Shown here: positions 50,787-61,633 of the stretch, in pieces
Layout of the letters: each line of letters begins with the position of its first letter
How positions within the stretch are numbered: the stretch's first letter is position 1
NCBI RefSeq assembly: GCF_014643375.1
Contig: NZ_BMJJ01000002.1
Location: 345-64,344 of the forward strand
Reading direction: 5' to 3'
DNA: 64,000 bases
Source: Aureimonas glaciei
GTDB lineage: Bacteria > Pseudomonadota > Alphaproteobacteria > Rhizobiales > Rhizobiaceae
Made by a program: the position numbers and the translations under genes
The notes under the pieces: model-generated
The model's input: the letters and a program-made list of their open reading frames with translations, nothing else
Told to the model about the DNA's origin: nothing
The model's database searches: none

Positions 50787-52709
50787 TTAAGCCTGCATCA
50801 CCCGCGTCGCGCCCTTGCCGAGCGCCTTGAACACGGCGTCGACGATGCCGGCCTTGTCGAGGCCGGAGGATTTGATCATGGCGTCGGGGCTGGCGTGGTC
50901 GACGAAGAGGTCGGGCATGATCAGCGAGCGGACCTTCAAGCCGTGCTCCATCAGGCCACGTTCGGAGAGCAGATGCAGAACTTGGCTGGCGAAGCCGCCG
51001 GTGGCGCCTTCCTCGACGAGGAGCAGCACTTCGTGTTCGCGGGCGAGGCGGGTGATGAGCTCGGCATCGAGCGGCTTGGCGAAGCGGGCGTCGGCGACCG
51101 TCGTCGACAGGCCGAAGGTCTCCAACTCCTCGGCGGCCGCGAGGCTGTCGGCGAGGCGCGAGCCGAAGGAGAGGATGGCGACCTTCGTGCCCTCGACGAG
51201 GACGCGGCCCTTGCCGATGGCAAGCGCCTCGCCGCGCGCGGGCATCTCGACGCCGACGCCGTTGCCGCGGGGATAGCGGAAGGAGATCGGCCCGTCCTCG
51301 TAGAGGGCGGCGGTGCGCACCATGTGGCGCAGTTCCGCCTCGTCGGCCGCCGCCATCACCACCATGCCCGGCAGCGGCACGAGGAAGCCGGTGTCGAAGG
51401 AGCCGGCATGCGTCGGGCCGTCGGCGCCGACGAAGCCGGCCCGGTCGATGGCGAAGCGCACCGGCAGGTGCTGGATGGCGACGTCGTGGACGATCTGGTC
51501 GTAGGCGCGCTGCAGGAAGGTCGAGTAGATCGCGACGAATGGCTTGTAGCCCTCCGAGGCGAGGCCCGCGGCAAAGGTCACGGCATGCTGCTCGGCGATG
51601 CCGACGTCGAAGGTGCGGGTCGGGAACGCCTCGCCGAAGAGATCGAGACCGGTGCCGCTCGGCATGGCGGCATTGATGGCGACGATCTTGTCGTCGTCCC
51701 GCGCTTCCTGGATCAGGCTCTCGGCGAAGACCGTGGTGTAGCTCGGCGCGTTGCCCTTGGAGCTGGCTTTCGCCTGCGTGCCGGTGACGACGTCGAACTT
51801 GGCGACGCCGTGATACTTGTCGGCCGAGCTTTCCGCCGGCGCATAGCCCTTGCCTTTGCGGGTGACGACATGGACGAGGATCGGCCCGTTCTGGGCGTCG
51901 CGGACATTTTTCAGGACGGGCAGCAAATGGTCGAGGTCGTGGCCGTCGATCGGGCCGACATAGTAGAAGCCGAGCTCCTCGAACAAAGTGCCGCCGGTGA
52001 AGAAGCCGCGGGTGAACTCCTCGGTCTTGCGGGCGCCCTCGCGCATGAAGTCCGGCAGGATCTTCGACAGGGTCTTCGCCCGGTCGCGGAGGCCGCGATA
52101 GGTCTTGCCGGAGACGAGGCGCGCGAGATAGGCGCTCATCGCCCCGGTCGGCGGGGCGATAGACATGTCGTTGTCGTTGAGGATGACGATCAGCCGGGCG
52201 TCGAGCGCGCCGGCATTGTTCATCGCCTCATAGGCCATGCCGGCCGACATCGCGCCGTCGCCGATCACCGCGACGATGTTGTTCTTGCCCCCGGAAAGGT
52301 CGCGGGCGACGGCCATTCCGAGGCCGGCCGAGATCGAGGTCGAGGAATGGCCGGCGCCGAACGGGTCGAAGTCGCTCTCGGTACGCTTGGCAAAGCCCGA
52401 CAACCCGCCCTCCTGTCGCACGGTGCGCATGCGCGCACGCCGGCCGGTCAGGATCTTGTGCGGATAGGCCTGGTGGCCGACGTCCCAGATGATGCGGTCG
52501 GCGGGGGTGTCGAAGACGTAGTGCAGCGCCACCGTCAACTCGACGACGCCGAGGCCGGCGCCGAGATGCCCGCCGGTCCGCGACACCGCGTCGATCAAGT
52601 CGGTGCGCAGCTCGTCAGCGACCTGGCGCAGCTCGCTCTCGCGCAGGCGCCTGAGATCCGCCGGGGATTCGATCAGGTCGAGCAGGGGCGTCTTGGGCTG
52701 GTCTGACAC
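50787..52709 (-). CDS. dxs: 1-deoxy-D-xylulose-5-phosphate synthase
   Basis: Dxs condenses pyruvate and glyceraldehyde-3-phosphate to start the MEP isoprenoid pathway, using thiamine diphosphate. In the 640-residue protein [13 protein letters not shown], the ThDP motif [18 protein letters not shown] and the pyrimidine-domain block [15 protein letters not shown] are present. The GTG at 52709 ([21 protein letters not shown]) fits the family start; a GTG at 52721 adds four residues. The pathway continues with ispE in this window. Confidence 0.96.
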   Translation of the reverse strand: MSDQPKTPLLDLIESPADLRRLRESELRQVADELRTDLIDAVSRTGGHLGAGLGVVELTVALHYVFDTPADRIIWDVGHQAYPHKILTGRRARMRTVRQEGGLSGFAKRTESDFDPFGAGHSSTSISAGLGMAVARDLSGGKNNIVAVIGDGAMSAGMAYEAMNNAGALDARLIVILNDNDMSIAPPTGAMSAYLARLVSGKTYRGLRDRAKTLSKILPDFMREGARKTEEFTRGFFTGGTLFEELGFYYVGPIDGHDLDHLLPVLKNVRDAQNGPILVHVVTRKGKGYAPAESSADKYHGVAKFDVVTGTQAKASSKGNAPSYTTVFAESLIQEARDDDKIVAINAAMPSGTGLDLFGEAFPTRTFDVGIAEQHAVTFAAGLASEGYKPFVAIYSTFLQRAYDQIVHDVAIQHLPVRFAIDRAGFVGADGPTHAGSFDTGFLVPLPGMVVMAAADEAELRHMVRTAALYEDGPISFRYPRGNGVGVEMPARGEALAIGKGRVLVEGTKVAILSFGSRLADSLAAAEELETFGLSTTVADARFAKPLDAELITRLAREHEVLLLVEEGATGGFASQVLHLLSERGLMEHGLKVRSLIMPDLFVDHASPDAMIKSSGLDKAGIVDAVFKALGKGATRVMQA

Positions 52710-52894
52710 GAAATCCCACACCTTTCAGGCTGTCTGGTCAGCGTCCCCATGCGGGGGCACGCCGTGCGAGCATGCGGCCAGACCCTGCTGAGGGCCGGCG
52801 CGCATGCCTTTAAATTGGATAATGTGGCAGATGTGCAAGCCTGTTGCGCACAATCGCTGCGCCCGACGCCGGTGAAAATCCACCGGGCGCGGCA

Positions 52895-53167
52895 TCAAGC
52901 AGGGTCGAGCGGCTCGGTTCCCACCGGCTTTCCCGCCCGCGACAGCTTGATCTTCTCGACCTTGTCCTCCGCCGACGACAGCAGTCTCTCGCAATGGTTC
53001 TTCAGCTTCTCGCCGCGCTCGTAGATGCGGATCGACACGTCCAGCGCGACATCGCCGTGCTCGAGGTCCGAGACGATCTTCTCGAGGGCCGCCAGCGCCT
53101 CCTCGAAGCTCATGCGCTTGATGTCGGAATCGTCGGCGGGGGCGGATTGGGTGGATTCGATGGCCAT
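52895..53167 (-). CDS. xseB: Exodeoxyribonuclease VII small subunit
   Basis: A 90-residue coiled-coil protein with the family signature [23 protein letters not shown] and [19 protein letters not shown]. XseB partners XseA to degrade single-stranded DNA. It follows the histone-deacetylase-like gene by 23 bp and precedes dxs by 185 bp, the usual rhizobial order. Confidence 0.93.
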   Translation of the reverse strand: MAIESTQSAPADDSDIKRMSFEEALAALEKIVSDLEHGDVALDVSIRIYERGEKLKNHCERLLSSAEDKVEKIKLSRAGKPVGTEPLDPA

Positions 53168-53190
53168 GCTTTTCCTATAGCCTCTACCGG

Positions 53191-54117
53191 TCAGCCGGTC
53201 ATCAGGCGCTTGACGTGGGCGGCGACCGAGGTGCTCAGGCCGACGAGATCGTAGCCGCCTTCGAGCAGGCTGATCAGACGGCCGGCGCTGAAGCGGTCGG
53301 CGATGTCCATCAGCTCGCCCGTCGCCCAGTCGAAATCGTCCTCGACGAGCTGCAGGCCGGCGAGGGGATCGCGCCAGTGCGCGTCGAAACCGGCGGAAAT
53401 AATGACGAGGTCGGGGCGGAACGCCCTCAGCGCCGGCATGATGCGGCTGGTAAAGGCCTCGCGGAACGCCTCGCTGCCGTCGCCCGAGGACAGCGGCGCG
53501 TTGACGATGTTGCCGGCGCCGGTCTCGTTCTTCGCGCCGGTGCCGGGATAGAGCGGCATCTGGTGCGTCGAGGCGTAGAGCACGCTTCGATCGGCGAGGA
53601 AGATGTCCTGCGTGCCGTTGCCGTGGTGCACGTCCCAATCGACGATCGCCACCCGCTCCAGCCCGTGCACCGCCTGCGCGTGCCGGGCGGCGATGGCGGC
53701 GGTGTTGAACAGGCAGAAGCCCATCGCCGTCTCGCGCTCGGCGTGATGGCCGGGCGGCCGGGCGGCGACGAAGACGTTGGCGGCCTCGCCGGAGACCACG
53801 TCGTCGACCGCCGCGCAGGCCGCGCCGACGGCGTGGAAGGCGGCGGAGAAACTGCGCGGGCTGATCACCGTGTCGCTTTCGATGCGCACGATGCCGTCGG
53901 CCGGGACCGCCTTGGCGATGCGGCGCACATGCTGCTCGGGATGGCAGCGGATGATGGCCTCCAGCAGCCCCTCCGGCGCTTCCTGCCGGTCGAGATGCTG
54001 GAACGCCTCGGCCTCCAGCGCCGCCGCCACGGCCTGCATCCGTTCCGGCCGCTCGGGATGGCCGGGCCCGGTCAGGTGTTCGGCGAAGATGGGATGGTGG
54101 TAGAGGCGCGTGCTCAT
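53191..54117 (-). CDS. Histone deacetylase-family (acetylpolyamine-type) amidohydrolase
   Basis: A 308-residue class-II HDAC-fold zinc enzyme. [16 protein letters not shown], the zinc ligands in [12 protein letters not shown] and [12 protein letters not shown], and [12 protein letters not shown] are all in place. Bacterial members deacetylate acetylated polyamines, acetoin-related small molecules or proteins; the substrate is unknown. The ATG at 54117 (MSTRLYHHP) is chosen because the upstream open frame lies antisense to aroC coding sequence. Confidence 0.92.
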   Translation of the reverse strand: MSTRLYHHPIFAEHLTGPGHPERPERMQAVAAALEAEAFQHLDRQEAPEGLLEAIIRCHPEQHVRRIAKAVPADGIVRIESDTVISPRSFSAAFHAVGAACAAVDDVVSGEAANVFVAARPPGHHAERETAMGFCLFNTAAIAARHAQAVHGLERVAIVDWDVHHGNGTQDIFLADRSVLYASTHQMPLYPGTGAKNETGAGNIVNAPLSSGDGSEAFREAFTSRIMPALRAFRPDLVIISAGFDAHWRDPLAGLQLVEDDFDWATGELMDIADRFSAGRLISLLEGGYDLVGLSTSVAAHVKRLMTG

Positions 54118-54167
54118 GCCAGCCGACCTAGCGTTGCCAGAGGGAAGGTCAATTCGCGCCGCACAGG

Positions 54168-55262
54168 TCAGCCGCGTCCGGTCTGGCCGCGATGGCGCAG
54201 ATAGTGGTCGGCGATGGCGCAGGCGACCATGGCCTCGCCGATCGGCACGGCGCGGATGCCGACGCAGGGGTCGTGACGGCCCTTGGTCATCACGTCGACC
54301 TCCTGGCCCGCGGCGTCGATCGAGCGCTTCGGCGTGAGGATGGACGACGTCGGCTTTACGGCGAAGCGGGCGGTGATCGGCTGGCCGGTGGAGATGCCGC
54401 CGAGAATGCCGCCGGCATGGTTGGACAGGAATTCGGGTTTTCCGTCGGCGCCGATGCGGATCTCGTCGGCATTCTCCTCGCCAGACAGCATGGCGGAGGC
54501 AAAGCCGTCGCCGATCTCGACGCCCTTCACCGCGTTGATCGACATCAGGTTGGACGCGATGTCCTGGTCGAGCTTGGCGTAGACCGGCGCGCCGAGCCCG
54601 GCCGGCACGCCCGTCGCGGTGATCTCGACGACGGCGCCGACGGAGGAGCCGCGCTTGCGGATGGCGTCGAGATAGTCCTCCCACAGGAGCGCCGTCTCGG
54701 CGTCCGGGCAGAAGAAGGCGTTGGCGTCGATCGCCGCGTCGTCCCAGCGCGAGCGGTCGATCTCGATCTCGCCGATCCGCACCAAGGCGCCGCGGATCTT
54801 CAGGCCGGGAACGATCAGCCGGGCCAGCGCTCCGGCGGCGACGCGCGTCGCCGTCTCGCGCGCCGAGGAGCGGCCGCCGCCTCGATAGTCGCGAACGCCA
54901 TATTTCATGTCGTAGGCGATGTCGGCGTGTCCCGGGCGGTAGCGCCGGGCGATGTCGGAATAGTCCTTCGAGCGCTGGTCGACGTTCTGGATTTCCATGG
55001 CGATCGGCGTGCCGGTGGAGATCAGTTCGCCCTCGACCTCGCCCGGCATCACCCCCGAGAGGATGCGCACCGCGTCCGGCTCCTGGCGCTGCGTGGTGAA
55101 GCGCGACTGGCCCGGCCGGCGCTTGTCGAGAAAAGACTGGATGCCGGCCTCGGAAAAGCGGATGCCCGGCGGTGTGCCGTCGACGACACAGCCGATCGCC
55201 GGACCATGGCTCTCGCCCCAACTGGTGACACGGTAAAGATGTCCGTAAGTATTATGCGACAT
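54168..55262 (-). CDS. aroC: Chorismate synthase
   Basis: AroC makes chorismate from EPSP using reduced FMN. The 364-residue length is normal. Diagnostic blocks include [46 protein letters not shown] and [17 protein letters not shown]. The 250 bp upstream of its start separate it from the divergent DUF1344 gene. Confidence 0.96.
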   Translation of the reverse strand: MSHNTYGHLYRVTSWGESHGPAIGCVVDGTPPGIRFSEAGIQSFLDKRRPGQSRFTTQRQEPDAVRILSGVMPGEVEGELISTGTPIAMEIQNVDQRSKDYSDIARRYRPGHADIAYDMKYGVRDYRGGGRSSARETATRVAAGALARLIVPGLKIRGALVRIGEIEIDRSRWDDAAIDANAFFCPDAETALLWEDYLDAIRKRGSSVGAVVEITATGVPAGLGAPVYAKLDQDIASNLMSINAVKGVEIGDGFASAMLSGEENADEIRIGADGKPEFLSNHAGGILGGISTGQPITARFAVKPTSSILTPKRSIDAAGQEVDVMTKGRHDPCVGIRAVPIGEAMVACAIADHYLRHRGQTGRG

Positions 55263-55513
55263 GAACAGTCCGTGCGGCGCCGGAGGGATCGGATTCGTCA
55301 GCGATTTATGTCACGGTGCGGTACCGGGTCAAATCGTCAGACGCAGACCCTTCCGGTCGATGGTTCCAGCCGGCGGCGCGCAAAAGACACAATCCGACGC
55401 GAAGTTGAATTTCCGGACGGGAGGGTCACACCCTCGTGTCCGGGAACGGGACGGCCCGTCGGATGTGGGGGCATTCGCGGCCTTGCGGCAGACATGAAGA
55501 CAGGGACTTTTCC

Positions 55514-55741
55514 GTGACCAGACAGATTATCGCTTTTTTCGCCAGCTCGTTCCTCTGCGTCGCTTTGACCATCCCCGCCCGGTCGGAAGAAAAGAGCGGC
55601 GTCATCGCCGCGATCGACCGGGACAGTGCGCTCCTGACCTTCGCCGACGGGACCAGCTACGTGCTGCCGGGCGAGTTTGACTACGATGCCGTGGCCCCCG
55701 GAATGGAAGTCCACGTGATCTTTGATCTCAGCGGCGTCTGA
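55514..55741 (+). CDS. DUF1344-family small exported protein
   Basis: A 75-residue protein with a signal peptide (IIAFFASSFLCVALTIPARS) and a short beta domain: SGVIAAIDRDSALLTFADGTSYVLPGEFD. This matches DUF1344, small periplasmic proteins of Rhizobiales with unknown role. The GTG at 55514 has AGGGA about 8 bases upstream; the longer in-frame start at 55436 lacks support. Confidence 0.8.
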   Translation: MTRQIIAFFASSFLCVALTIPARSEEKSGVIAAIDRDSALLTFADGTSYVLPGEFDYDAVAPGMEVHVIFDLSGV

Positions 55742-55789
55742 CAGGCGGTTCGAACGTCGAGACGGGAAGCGCGGGCGCGGCAGCCCGCG

Positions 55790-56383
55790 TCAGACCCAGG
55801 CGATCGTTCCCTCGCTCGCCTTCAGGATCTGATCCTGCGGAATGGTGAGAAAGGCGGCTTCCCGGGCGGAGAGGCCGCCATAGAGCCGGAGAAAGGCCCG
55901 GACGATGCCGCCATGCGCGACGAGAATCGTCGGCTCCGCCAGCGCCTCGAAGACCGGCCGAGCCCGCTCGGCCAGCATCGCATAGCTCTCCGCCGTTGCC
56001 CCCGGCGGCACATAGTCCCATTTCGCCGCCTCGCGATCGGCCACCGCCTGCGGCGTCTCGGCGGCAATCTCGTCCAGCGTCGATCCCTGCCAATCGCCGA
56101 AATGCAGCTCCATCAGCCGCGCGTCCGTCGCATAGGCGAGGGGATCGAGACCCAGCTCGCTGCGGATGATCTCCATGGTCTGGCGGGTGCGCAGCATCGG
56201 GCTGGCGAGGAAGCTCAAGGTGCCGGCGCGGCCTTCGAGCAGCTCGGCCAGGCGTTGGCCGTTGCGCTGGGCTTGGCGGCGGCCCAGCGCGTTGAGGCCG
56301 ATCTCCTCCTGCCCCTGAAGGCGCTCCTCGGCGTTCCAGTCGGTCTGTCCGTGACGGCAGAGGTAGAGCAGGGGCAGGGGCAT
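55790..56383 (-). CDS. Histidine phosphatase-family protein (phosphoglycerate mutase-like)
   Basis: A 197-residue acid-histidine phosphatase fold. The phosphohistidine is His11 in LCRHGQTDWNAEERLQG; SPMLRTRQTMEII supplies the second Arg, ELHFGDWQG the acid residue and ILVAHGGIVRAF the C-terminal His. This pattern fits broad-specificity phosphatases (GpmB/CobC-like) rather than true glycolytic mutase. It sits 23 bp after fabI on the same strand. Confidence 0.9.
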   Translation of the reverse strand: MPLPLLYLCRHGQTDWNAEERLQGQEEIGLNALGRRQAQRNGQRLAELLEGRAGTLSFLASPMLRTRQTMEIIRSELGLDPLAYATDARLMELHFGDWQGSTLDEIAAETPQAVADREAAKWDYVPPGATAESYAMLAERARPVFEALAEPTILVAHGGIVRAFLRLYGGLSAREAAFLTIPQDQILKASEGTIAWV

Positions 56384-56406
56384 CGGGCCGGGCGCCTCCG
56401 AAAGGC

Positions 56407-57237
56407 TCAATCCTTCACGACCGAGATGTCGGGCGCGTCGACCGCCTTCATGCCGACGGTGTGATAGCCCGAATCGACATGGTGGATCTCGCCGGTGACC
56501 GCCGTCGACATGTCCGACAGGAGATAGAGGGCGGACTGGCCGACTTCGTCGATGGTGACGGTCCGCTTCAGCGGCGAATTGTATTCGTTCCACTTCAGGA
56601 TGTAGCGGAAATCGCCAATGCCGGAGGCGGCGAGCGTCTTGATCGGCCCGGCCGAGATGGCGTTGACGCGGATCTTCTGCTTGCCGAGGTCGACCGCGAG
56701 ATAGCGCACCGAGGCCTCGAGCGCCGCCTTGGCGACGCCCATGACGTTGTAGTGCGGCATCACCTTCTCGGCACCGTAATAGGTGAGGGTCAGCATCGAG
56801 CCGCCATCGGTCATCAGCTTCTCGGCCCGCTGCGCGACCGCCGTGAAGGAATAGACCGAAATCAGCATGGTCTTGGTGAAATTGCCTTCCGACGTATCGA
56901 CGTAGCGGCCGGTCAGTTCGTCCTTGTCGGAAAAGCCGATGGCGTGGACGAGGAAGTCGATCTTGCCCCACTTGTCCGCCAGCGTCTCGAACACCGCGTC
57001 GATCGTCGCCGGGTCGGCGACGTCGCAGTGGCCGACGACGAAGGCGCCGAGCTCGGCCGCGAGGGGCTCGACCCGCTTCTTCAGCGCGTCGCCCTGATAG
57101 GTCAGCGCGATCTCCGCGCCCTGGTCGGCGAGGGCCTTGGCGATGCCCCAGGCGATCGAACGGTTGTTGGCGACGCCCATTACGAGACCGCGCTTGCCCG
57201 CCATGAGACCGCGCGAGGCGTCGTTCGATACTGCCAT
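56407..57237 (-). CDS. fabI: Enoyl-[acyl-carrier-protein] reductase (NADH)
   Basis: FabI performs the last reduction step of fatty acid elongation. In this 276-residue short-chain dehydrogenase the cofactor motif is GVANNRSIAWGIAKALAD, and the catalytic Tyr-x6-Lys pair is in HYNVMGVAKAALEASVRYLA. ISAGPIKTLAASGI is the substrate-binding loop, the target of triclosan in homologues. The ATG at 57237 was chosen over an earlier frame start at 57312. Confidence 0.95.
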   Translation of the reverse strand: MAVSNDASRGLMAGKRGLVMGVANNRSIAWGIAKALADQGAEIALTYQGDALKKRVEPLAAELGAFVVGHCDVADPATIDAVFETLADKWGKIDFLVHAIGFSDKDELTGRYVDTSEGNFTKTMLISVYSFTAVAQRAEKLMTDGGSMLTLTYYGAEKVMPHYNVMGVAKAALEASVRYLAVDLGKQKIRVNAISAGPIKTLAASGIGDFRYILKWNEYNSPLKRTVTIDEVGQSALYLLSDMSTAVTGEIHHVDSGYHTVGMKAVDAPDISVVKD

Positions 57238-57345
57238 GTCAGACTTCCCCAGACCATCGCACCCGCACGGCAGGCGCGGCGGCGGTATGGCATAGCCGGG
57301 AGCGGCCTTCAAGTTTGCCGCTTCCGTGGGGACGTCAGCCAGGCA

Positions 57346-58278
57346 TCAATCCCCGCTTTCCTGCGACCTGAGGAAGTCGGCCAGCGCTTCGTCGTGCTGC
57401 TTCGGCAGGACGATCTTCACCGCCACCAGCACGTCGCCGCGGCTGCCGTCGGCGCGCGTCAGGCCCTTGCCCTTCAGCCGCAGCGTCTTGCCCGAGTTCG
57501 ACCAGGGCGGCAGCGTCAGCGACACCCTTCCGTCGAGGGTGTCGACCGGAATCTTGCCGCCGAGGACGGCGGTGCGGATCGGGACGGGCAGGCTGAGCTT
57601 CAAATCGCGCCCGTCGATCTCGAAGCGGGGATGCGGCACGAAGTCGATGGTGACGAGCGCGTCGCCGGCCGGCGCCGCAGGCGAAAAACCGGGCTGGCCC
57701 TGGCCGCGGAGGCGGATCGTCTGGCCGTTCTCGACGCCGTCCGGAAGCCGGATGGCGAGGCGCTTGCCGGAGGGAAAGATCGCCTCGACCTTGTCATCGG
57801 AAACGATGTCCTCCAGCCGCACCTTCAGCGTCGCCCGGATATCCTCGCCTTTGGCTGCCGCCTGGCGCGCCCCGGCAAAGCCTGCCCCGCCGCCGCGCGG
57901 CCCGCCGCGTCCGCCGAAGGCCTGCTCGAAGAAGTCGGAGAACACGCTGTCGGCACCCTCGGCGCCGCCCGAGCGAAACTCGAAACCGGGGCTGGCACCG
58001 GGCCGGCCGCCGCCGAAGGGGCTGCCGCCGCCGCCGGGAAAGCCCTGAAACTTCGGCTTGCCCTCGGCGTCGATCTCGCCGCGGTCGAACTGCGCCCGCT
58101 TGTCCTTGTCGCCGAGAATCTCGTAGGCCTGGTTGGCCTCGTTGAAGCGCGCGGCCGCCGTCGGATCCTGCGTGTTGGAATCGGGATGGAAGCGCTTGGC
58201 CAGTTTGCGGAAGGCGCTCTTGATCTCTTTTTCGCTGGCAGTCTTGGCAACGCCGAGGGCGGCGTAGGGGTCGCGCAT
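57346..58278 (-). CDS. DnaJ-type co-chaperone (CbpA-like, no zinc finger)
   Basis: A 310-residue J-domain protein. MRDPYAALGVAKTASEKEIK and the FHPDSN tripeptide (HPD) form the J domain, followed by a Gly/Phe-rich linker (GFPGGGGSPFGGG) and the C-terminal beta-barrel domains with RLRGQGQPGFSP. It lacks the CxxCxGxG zinc repeats of DnaJ, so it is closer to CbpA. It likely stimulates DnaK. The ATG at 58278 matches the J-domain start. Confidence 0.9.
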   Translation of the reverse strand: MRDPYAALGVAKTASEKEIKSAFRKLAKRFHPDSNTQDPTAAARFNEANQAYEILGDKDKRAQFDRGEIDAEGKPKFQGFPGGGGSPFGGGRPGASPGFEFRSGGAEGADSVFSDFFEQAFGGRGGPRGGGAGFAGARQAAAKGEDIRATLKVRLEDIVSDDKVEAIFPSGKRLAIRLPDGVENGQTIRLRGQGQPGFSPAAPAGDALVTIDFVPHPRFEIDGRDLKLSLPVPIRTAVLGGKIPVDTLDGRVSLTLPPWSNSGKTLRLKGKGLTRADGSRGDVLVAVKIVLPKQHDEALADFLRSQESGD

Positions 58279-58421
58279 GAGGTCTAATCCTAGTGTCCGT
58301 CGGAGAAAACGGCATTTCCCGAGAGGCCGGCGTCCGGTGACAGCGGGCCGTGCCTTCGCAGATACCCGATATGGCACCGGCTCACACGGAATTTAAGGGT
58401 GCGTGACGCGAAGAGTTGGCG

Positions 58422-58835
58422 TCAGCTGCCTTCGCTGAAGTGCGTCAGCGTCCACTCGCCCCGTCCCTTGGTGCAGGCCTCGCCATCGTAGACGGCGACG
58501 CCGTCATAGCGCTGGCGCGAGGTGCGGAACTGCCGGCAGATCATGTCCCCGGCCTTCACTTCGTGGATGGCGGTGATGACGCCGCTGGCGCCGGTATCGG
58601 CGTTCGCCCAGGCCATCGGCTTTTCCGACGCTGCGGCGAGATTGGCCGAGGAGACGGCGTTGCGCACGGTGTTGCCGTCGGAAGCCTGCTCCGGAGCGAT
58701 CGTCGGCGCGGCAGGAGCGATGGAGTTGGTGACGATGCTGCGATCGACCATTTCCTCCATGCCGCCGCCCGAAATCACGCAGCCCGAGAGCGACATAATC
58801 AGCACGAGAAGGAAAGGCGCTTTGATCGGATGCAT
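58422..58835 (-). CDS. Lipoprotein, RT0821/Lpp0805-like surface protein
   Basis: A 137-residue protein with a lipobox LSGC at residues 16-19 ([14 protein letters not shown]), so it should be an outer- or inner-membrane lipoprotein. The C-terminal half ([22 protein letters not shown]...GEWTL) resembles the RT0821/Lpp0805 family tail. Function unknown. It is divergent from pdxH. Confidence 0.75.
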   Translation of the reverse strand: MHPIKAPFLLVLIMSLSGCVISGGGMEEMVDRSIVTNSIAPAAPTIAPEQASDGNTVRNAVSSANLAAASEKPMAWANADTGASGVITAIHEVKAGDMICRQFRTSRQRYDGVAVYDGEACTKGRGEWTLTHFSEGS

Positions 58836-58907
58836 CGTGGTCGTATGTCTCGCTGGCCCGGGTCTCGATCGGCTTGGGCGAACCTGATGAGGGAGCCCCG
58901 GCCGATT

Positions 58908-59528
58908 ATGACGAACGATAGCTTAAGCCTTGGTGAAAACCCCGTCGGCAACGATCCATTCGCCCAGTTCGGCCAATGGCTGGAAGAAGCCGGCGCGACG
59001 GAGATCAATGATCCGAATGCGCTGGCCTTGGCAAGCGTCGATTCGGCAGGCCTGCCGGATGTCCGGATGGTGCTGCTGAAGGATTTCGACGCCCGTGGCT
59101 TCGTGTTCTACACGAATTTCGGCAGCGCGAAAGGTCAGCAGATCTTAGGAAATGGCAAGGCGGCGATGTGCTTTCACTGGAAGAGCCTGCGCCGCCAGGT
59201 TCGGATCCGGGGCACGACCGAGGTCGTGTCGGATGTCGAAGCCGATGCCTACTACGCGACACGGCCCCGCCGCAGCCGCCTCGGCGCCTGGGCGTCCGAC
59301 CAGTCTCGGCCGCTGGAGAGCCGCAGCGTCCTGATCGACCGCGTCGCGGACGTCGACGCGCGGCATCCCGGCGACGACATTCCGCGGCCCGCCATCTGGT
59401 CCGGATTTCGGCTCGTGCCGAGCGAGATCGAGTTCTGGCAGGACGGCGAGTTCCGCCTGCACGACCGCATCCAGTTCCGGCGCGCCGATGCCGGCGGGCC
59501 TTGGTCGCTGACGCGGCTCTATCCCTGA
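58908..59528 (+). CDS. pdxH: Pyridoxamine 5'-phosphate oxidase
   Basis: PdxH oxidises PNP or PMP to PLP with FMN. The 206-residue protein shows the FMN-binding [18 protein letters not shown], the [12 protein letters not shown] block and the C-terminal [14 protein letters not shown]...LTRLYP. The usual WGG..RP pattern is replaced by [15 protein letters not shown]. The start at 58908 follows GAGGGAG by about 12 bases; an ATG at 58887 is possible. Confidence 0.94.
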   Translation: MTNDSLSLGENPVGNDPFAQFGQWLEEAGATEINDPNALALASVDSAGLPDVRMVLLKDFDARGFVFYTNFGSAKGQQILGNGKAAMCFHWKSLRRQVRIRGTTEVVSDVEADAYYATRPRRSRLGAWASDQSRPLESRSVLIDRVADVDARHPGDDIPRPAIWSGFRLVPSEIEFWQDGEFRLHDRIQFRRADAGGPWSLTRLYP

Positions 59529-59585
59529 ACCCGGTGCCGGGCGAGGCGGCCTGAGGGCCGCGTCACCCGGCAGCCAAATGAAGAA

Positions 59586-61001
59586 TCAGGCCTCGGTGCC
59601 GCCGACGGTGATCTGGTCCATTCGCAGATGCGGCTGGCCGACGCCGACAGGAACGCCCTGGCCGGCCTTGCCGCACATGCCGATGCCGGTATCGAGTTCC
59701 AGATCGTTGCCGATCATCGACACCCGGTGCATCACCTCCGGCCCGTTGCCGATCAGCATGGCGCCCTTCAGCGCTTCGCCGACCTGGCCGTTGCGGATGC
59801 GGTAGGCCTCGGTGCAGCCGAAGACGAATTTGCCTGACGTGATGTCGACCTGGCCGCCGCCGAAGGCCACGGCATAGATGCCGTCCTTCACCGAGGCGAT
59901 GATCTCTTCGGGCGTCTTGTCGCCGGCGAGCATCATGGTGTTCGTCATGCGCGGCATCGGCGCGTGCTGGTAGGACTGGCGGCGACCATTGCCCGTCGGC
60001 GCCATGCCCATCAGCCGGGCGTTCTGGCGGTCCTGCATGTAGGCGACGAGCTTGCCGTCTTCGATGAGGACGGTGCGGTTCGTCGCCGTGCCCTCGTCGT
60101 CGATAGTCAGCGATCCGCGCTTTTCGGCAATGGTGCCGTCGTCGACGACGGTAACGCCCTTCGCCGCGACCTGGGTGCCGAGGAGGCCGGAGAAGGCCGA
60201 GGTCTTCTTGCGGTTGAAGTCGCCTTCCAGCCCGTGGCCGACCGCCTCGTGCAGCATGACGCCAGGCCAGCCGGCGCCGAGCACGATGTCGAAGGCGCCC
60301 GCCGGTGCCGGCACCGCGTCGAGGTTCACCATGGCCTGGCGCAGCGCCTCGTCGGCGATCTTCTGCCAGCTCTCGGTGACGAAGAAGCCGCCGAAGCCGG
60401 TCCGGCCGCCGGCCCCGAAGGAGCCGGTCTCCTGCCGGTCGCCGCGGCCGGCGACGACGGAGACGTTGATTCGCACCAGCGGCCTGACGTCAGTGACCAG
60501 CCGCCCGTCGGCCCTCAGGATTTCGACATTCTGCCATTGCGAGCCGAGGGTCACCGAGACCTGACGGACGGCGTCGCCTTTCTCCCGGAGATAGGCGTCG
60601 ATGTCCTGCAGCAGCTTCACCTTGGCCTCGAAGCCCGGCGAGGGAATCGGGTTCTCCTCGCCGTAAAGCTTCTGGTTGGTGCGCTGCGGCGCGTCGGCAT
60701 AGCTGCCGTGATGGCCGGACTTGACGGCGGTCACGGCTTGCGCGGCGCGCGTCAGCGCCGCTTCCGAGAGGTCGCCGGCATGGGCGAAGCCTACCGCCTC
60801 GCCAGCGACGACGCGCAGGCCGAACCCCTGCTCGGTGTTGAAATTGCCCATTTTCAGGCGGCCGTTGTCGAAGGTCAGCGATTCCTGCTCGCGGTATTCC
60901 ATGAACAGCTCGCCATCGTCGGCGCCCGACAGCGCGTCGCCGAGAATGCGCTCGATGCCGGCGCGGGAGAGGTCGAAGCGCTCGATCAGCGATGCGGTCA
61001 T
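59586..61001 (-). CDS. tldD: Metalloprotease TldD
   Basis: TldD, with TldE/PmbA, is a zinc protease that processes peptides such as antibiotic precursors and CcdA. This 471-residue protein has the HEAVGHGLEGD zinc-type motif, GWPGVMLHEAVGH around it, and DDEGTATNRTVLIEDG before the C-terminal glycine-rich GGGQVDITSGKFVFGC. A partner tldE is not in the window. The ATG at 61001 gives the family length. Confidence 0.94.
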   Translation of the reverse strand: MTASLIERFDLSRAGIERILGDALSGADDGELFMEYREQESLTFDNGRLKMGNFNTEQGFGLRVVAGEAVGFAHAGDLSEAALTRAAQAVTAVKSGHHGSYADAPQRTNQKLYGEENPIPSPGFEAKVKLLQDIDAYLREKGDAVRQVSVTLGSQWQNVEILRADGRLVTDVRPLVRINVSVVAGRGDRQETGSFGAGGRTGFGGFFVTESWQKIADEALRQAMVNLDAVPAPAGAFDIVLGAGWPGVMLHEAVGHGLEGDFNRKKTSAFSGLLGTQVAAKGVTVVDDGTIAEKRGSLTIDDEGTATNRTVLIEDGKLVAYMQDRQNARLMGMAPTGNGRRQSYQHAPMPRMTNTMMLAGDKTPEEIIASVKDGIYAVAFGGGQVDITSGKFVFGCTEAYRIRNGQVGEALKGAMLIGNGPEVMHRVSMIGNDLELDTGIGMCGKAGQGVPVGVGQPHLRMDQITVGGTEA

Positions 61002-61114
61002 GACGGCTTTCCAATCTGCCAGGGGTTGGCCCCAGACATAGGCGCAAGCGCGTCCGGTCTCAATGCGGTGCCGCTTTTCCCGGCGGATCCACCCGCCTTC
61101 GGCGCCGCCCGAGC

Positions 61115-61633
61115 TCAGGGGAGGGCGGCGAAGCCTTCGCCAAAACCGTTGAGGTCGACGGGAATGCCGATGCCCTCTTCCGGCGTCTGGAAGACGATGA
61201 AGGTGGCGCTCTTGCCGGACGATAGGGTGGTGAGAAGCGCCTCCTCGAGGATCACCTCGGCATAGCAGCCATCGGAGAAGCAGCGCACGAACTGTGCCCG
61301 GCCGATGTCCTTGCCGTCGACATAGAGGCCGAGGCCGTTCGGCAGGAGAATGCCGAGCGGGGCCAGGATGCGCAGGATCCGCGCCTTGCCGTCCGCCGTC
61401 TTCAGCGCCACGACCGAAAGCCCGACCTCCGGCCGGTCTTCGGCCACGACGTTCTGCAACAGCGCGCACTGGTCGCTGGGCGCGCCCGCCGGCCGGTCGC
61501 AGACGACGGCCCAAGCCCCATGCTGCGACGTGACGGACCCGGTCGCGCCGGATTGGGCCGCGGCCGGCGTGGCCGCGCCGGCCAGAATCGCCAGAAGGAC
61601 TGCGGCGAACGCCGACTTCGTCTGCATGATCAT
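61115..61633 (-). CDS. Invasion-associated locus B (IalB)-family exported protein
   Basis: A 172-residue protein with a signal peptide (FAAVLLAILAGAATPAAAQ). HGAWAVVCDRPAGAPSDQCALLQNV and the final SGKSATFIVFQTPEEGIGIPVDLNGF are the IalB-family pattern. IalB contributes to erythrocyte invasion in Bartonella; in free-living Rhizobiales the role is unknown. Two candidate ATGs lie at 61633 and 61627. The gene is divergent from the cox operon. Confidence 0.85.
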   Translation of the reverse strand: MIMQTKSAFAAVLLAILAGAATPAAAQSGATGSVTSQHGAWAVVCDRPAGAPSDQCALLQNVVAEDRPEVGLSVVALKTADGKARILRILAPLGILLPNGLGLYVDGKDIGRAQFVRCFSDGCYAEVILEEALLTTLSSGKSATFIVFQTPEEGIGIPVDLNGFGEGFAALP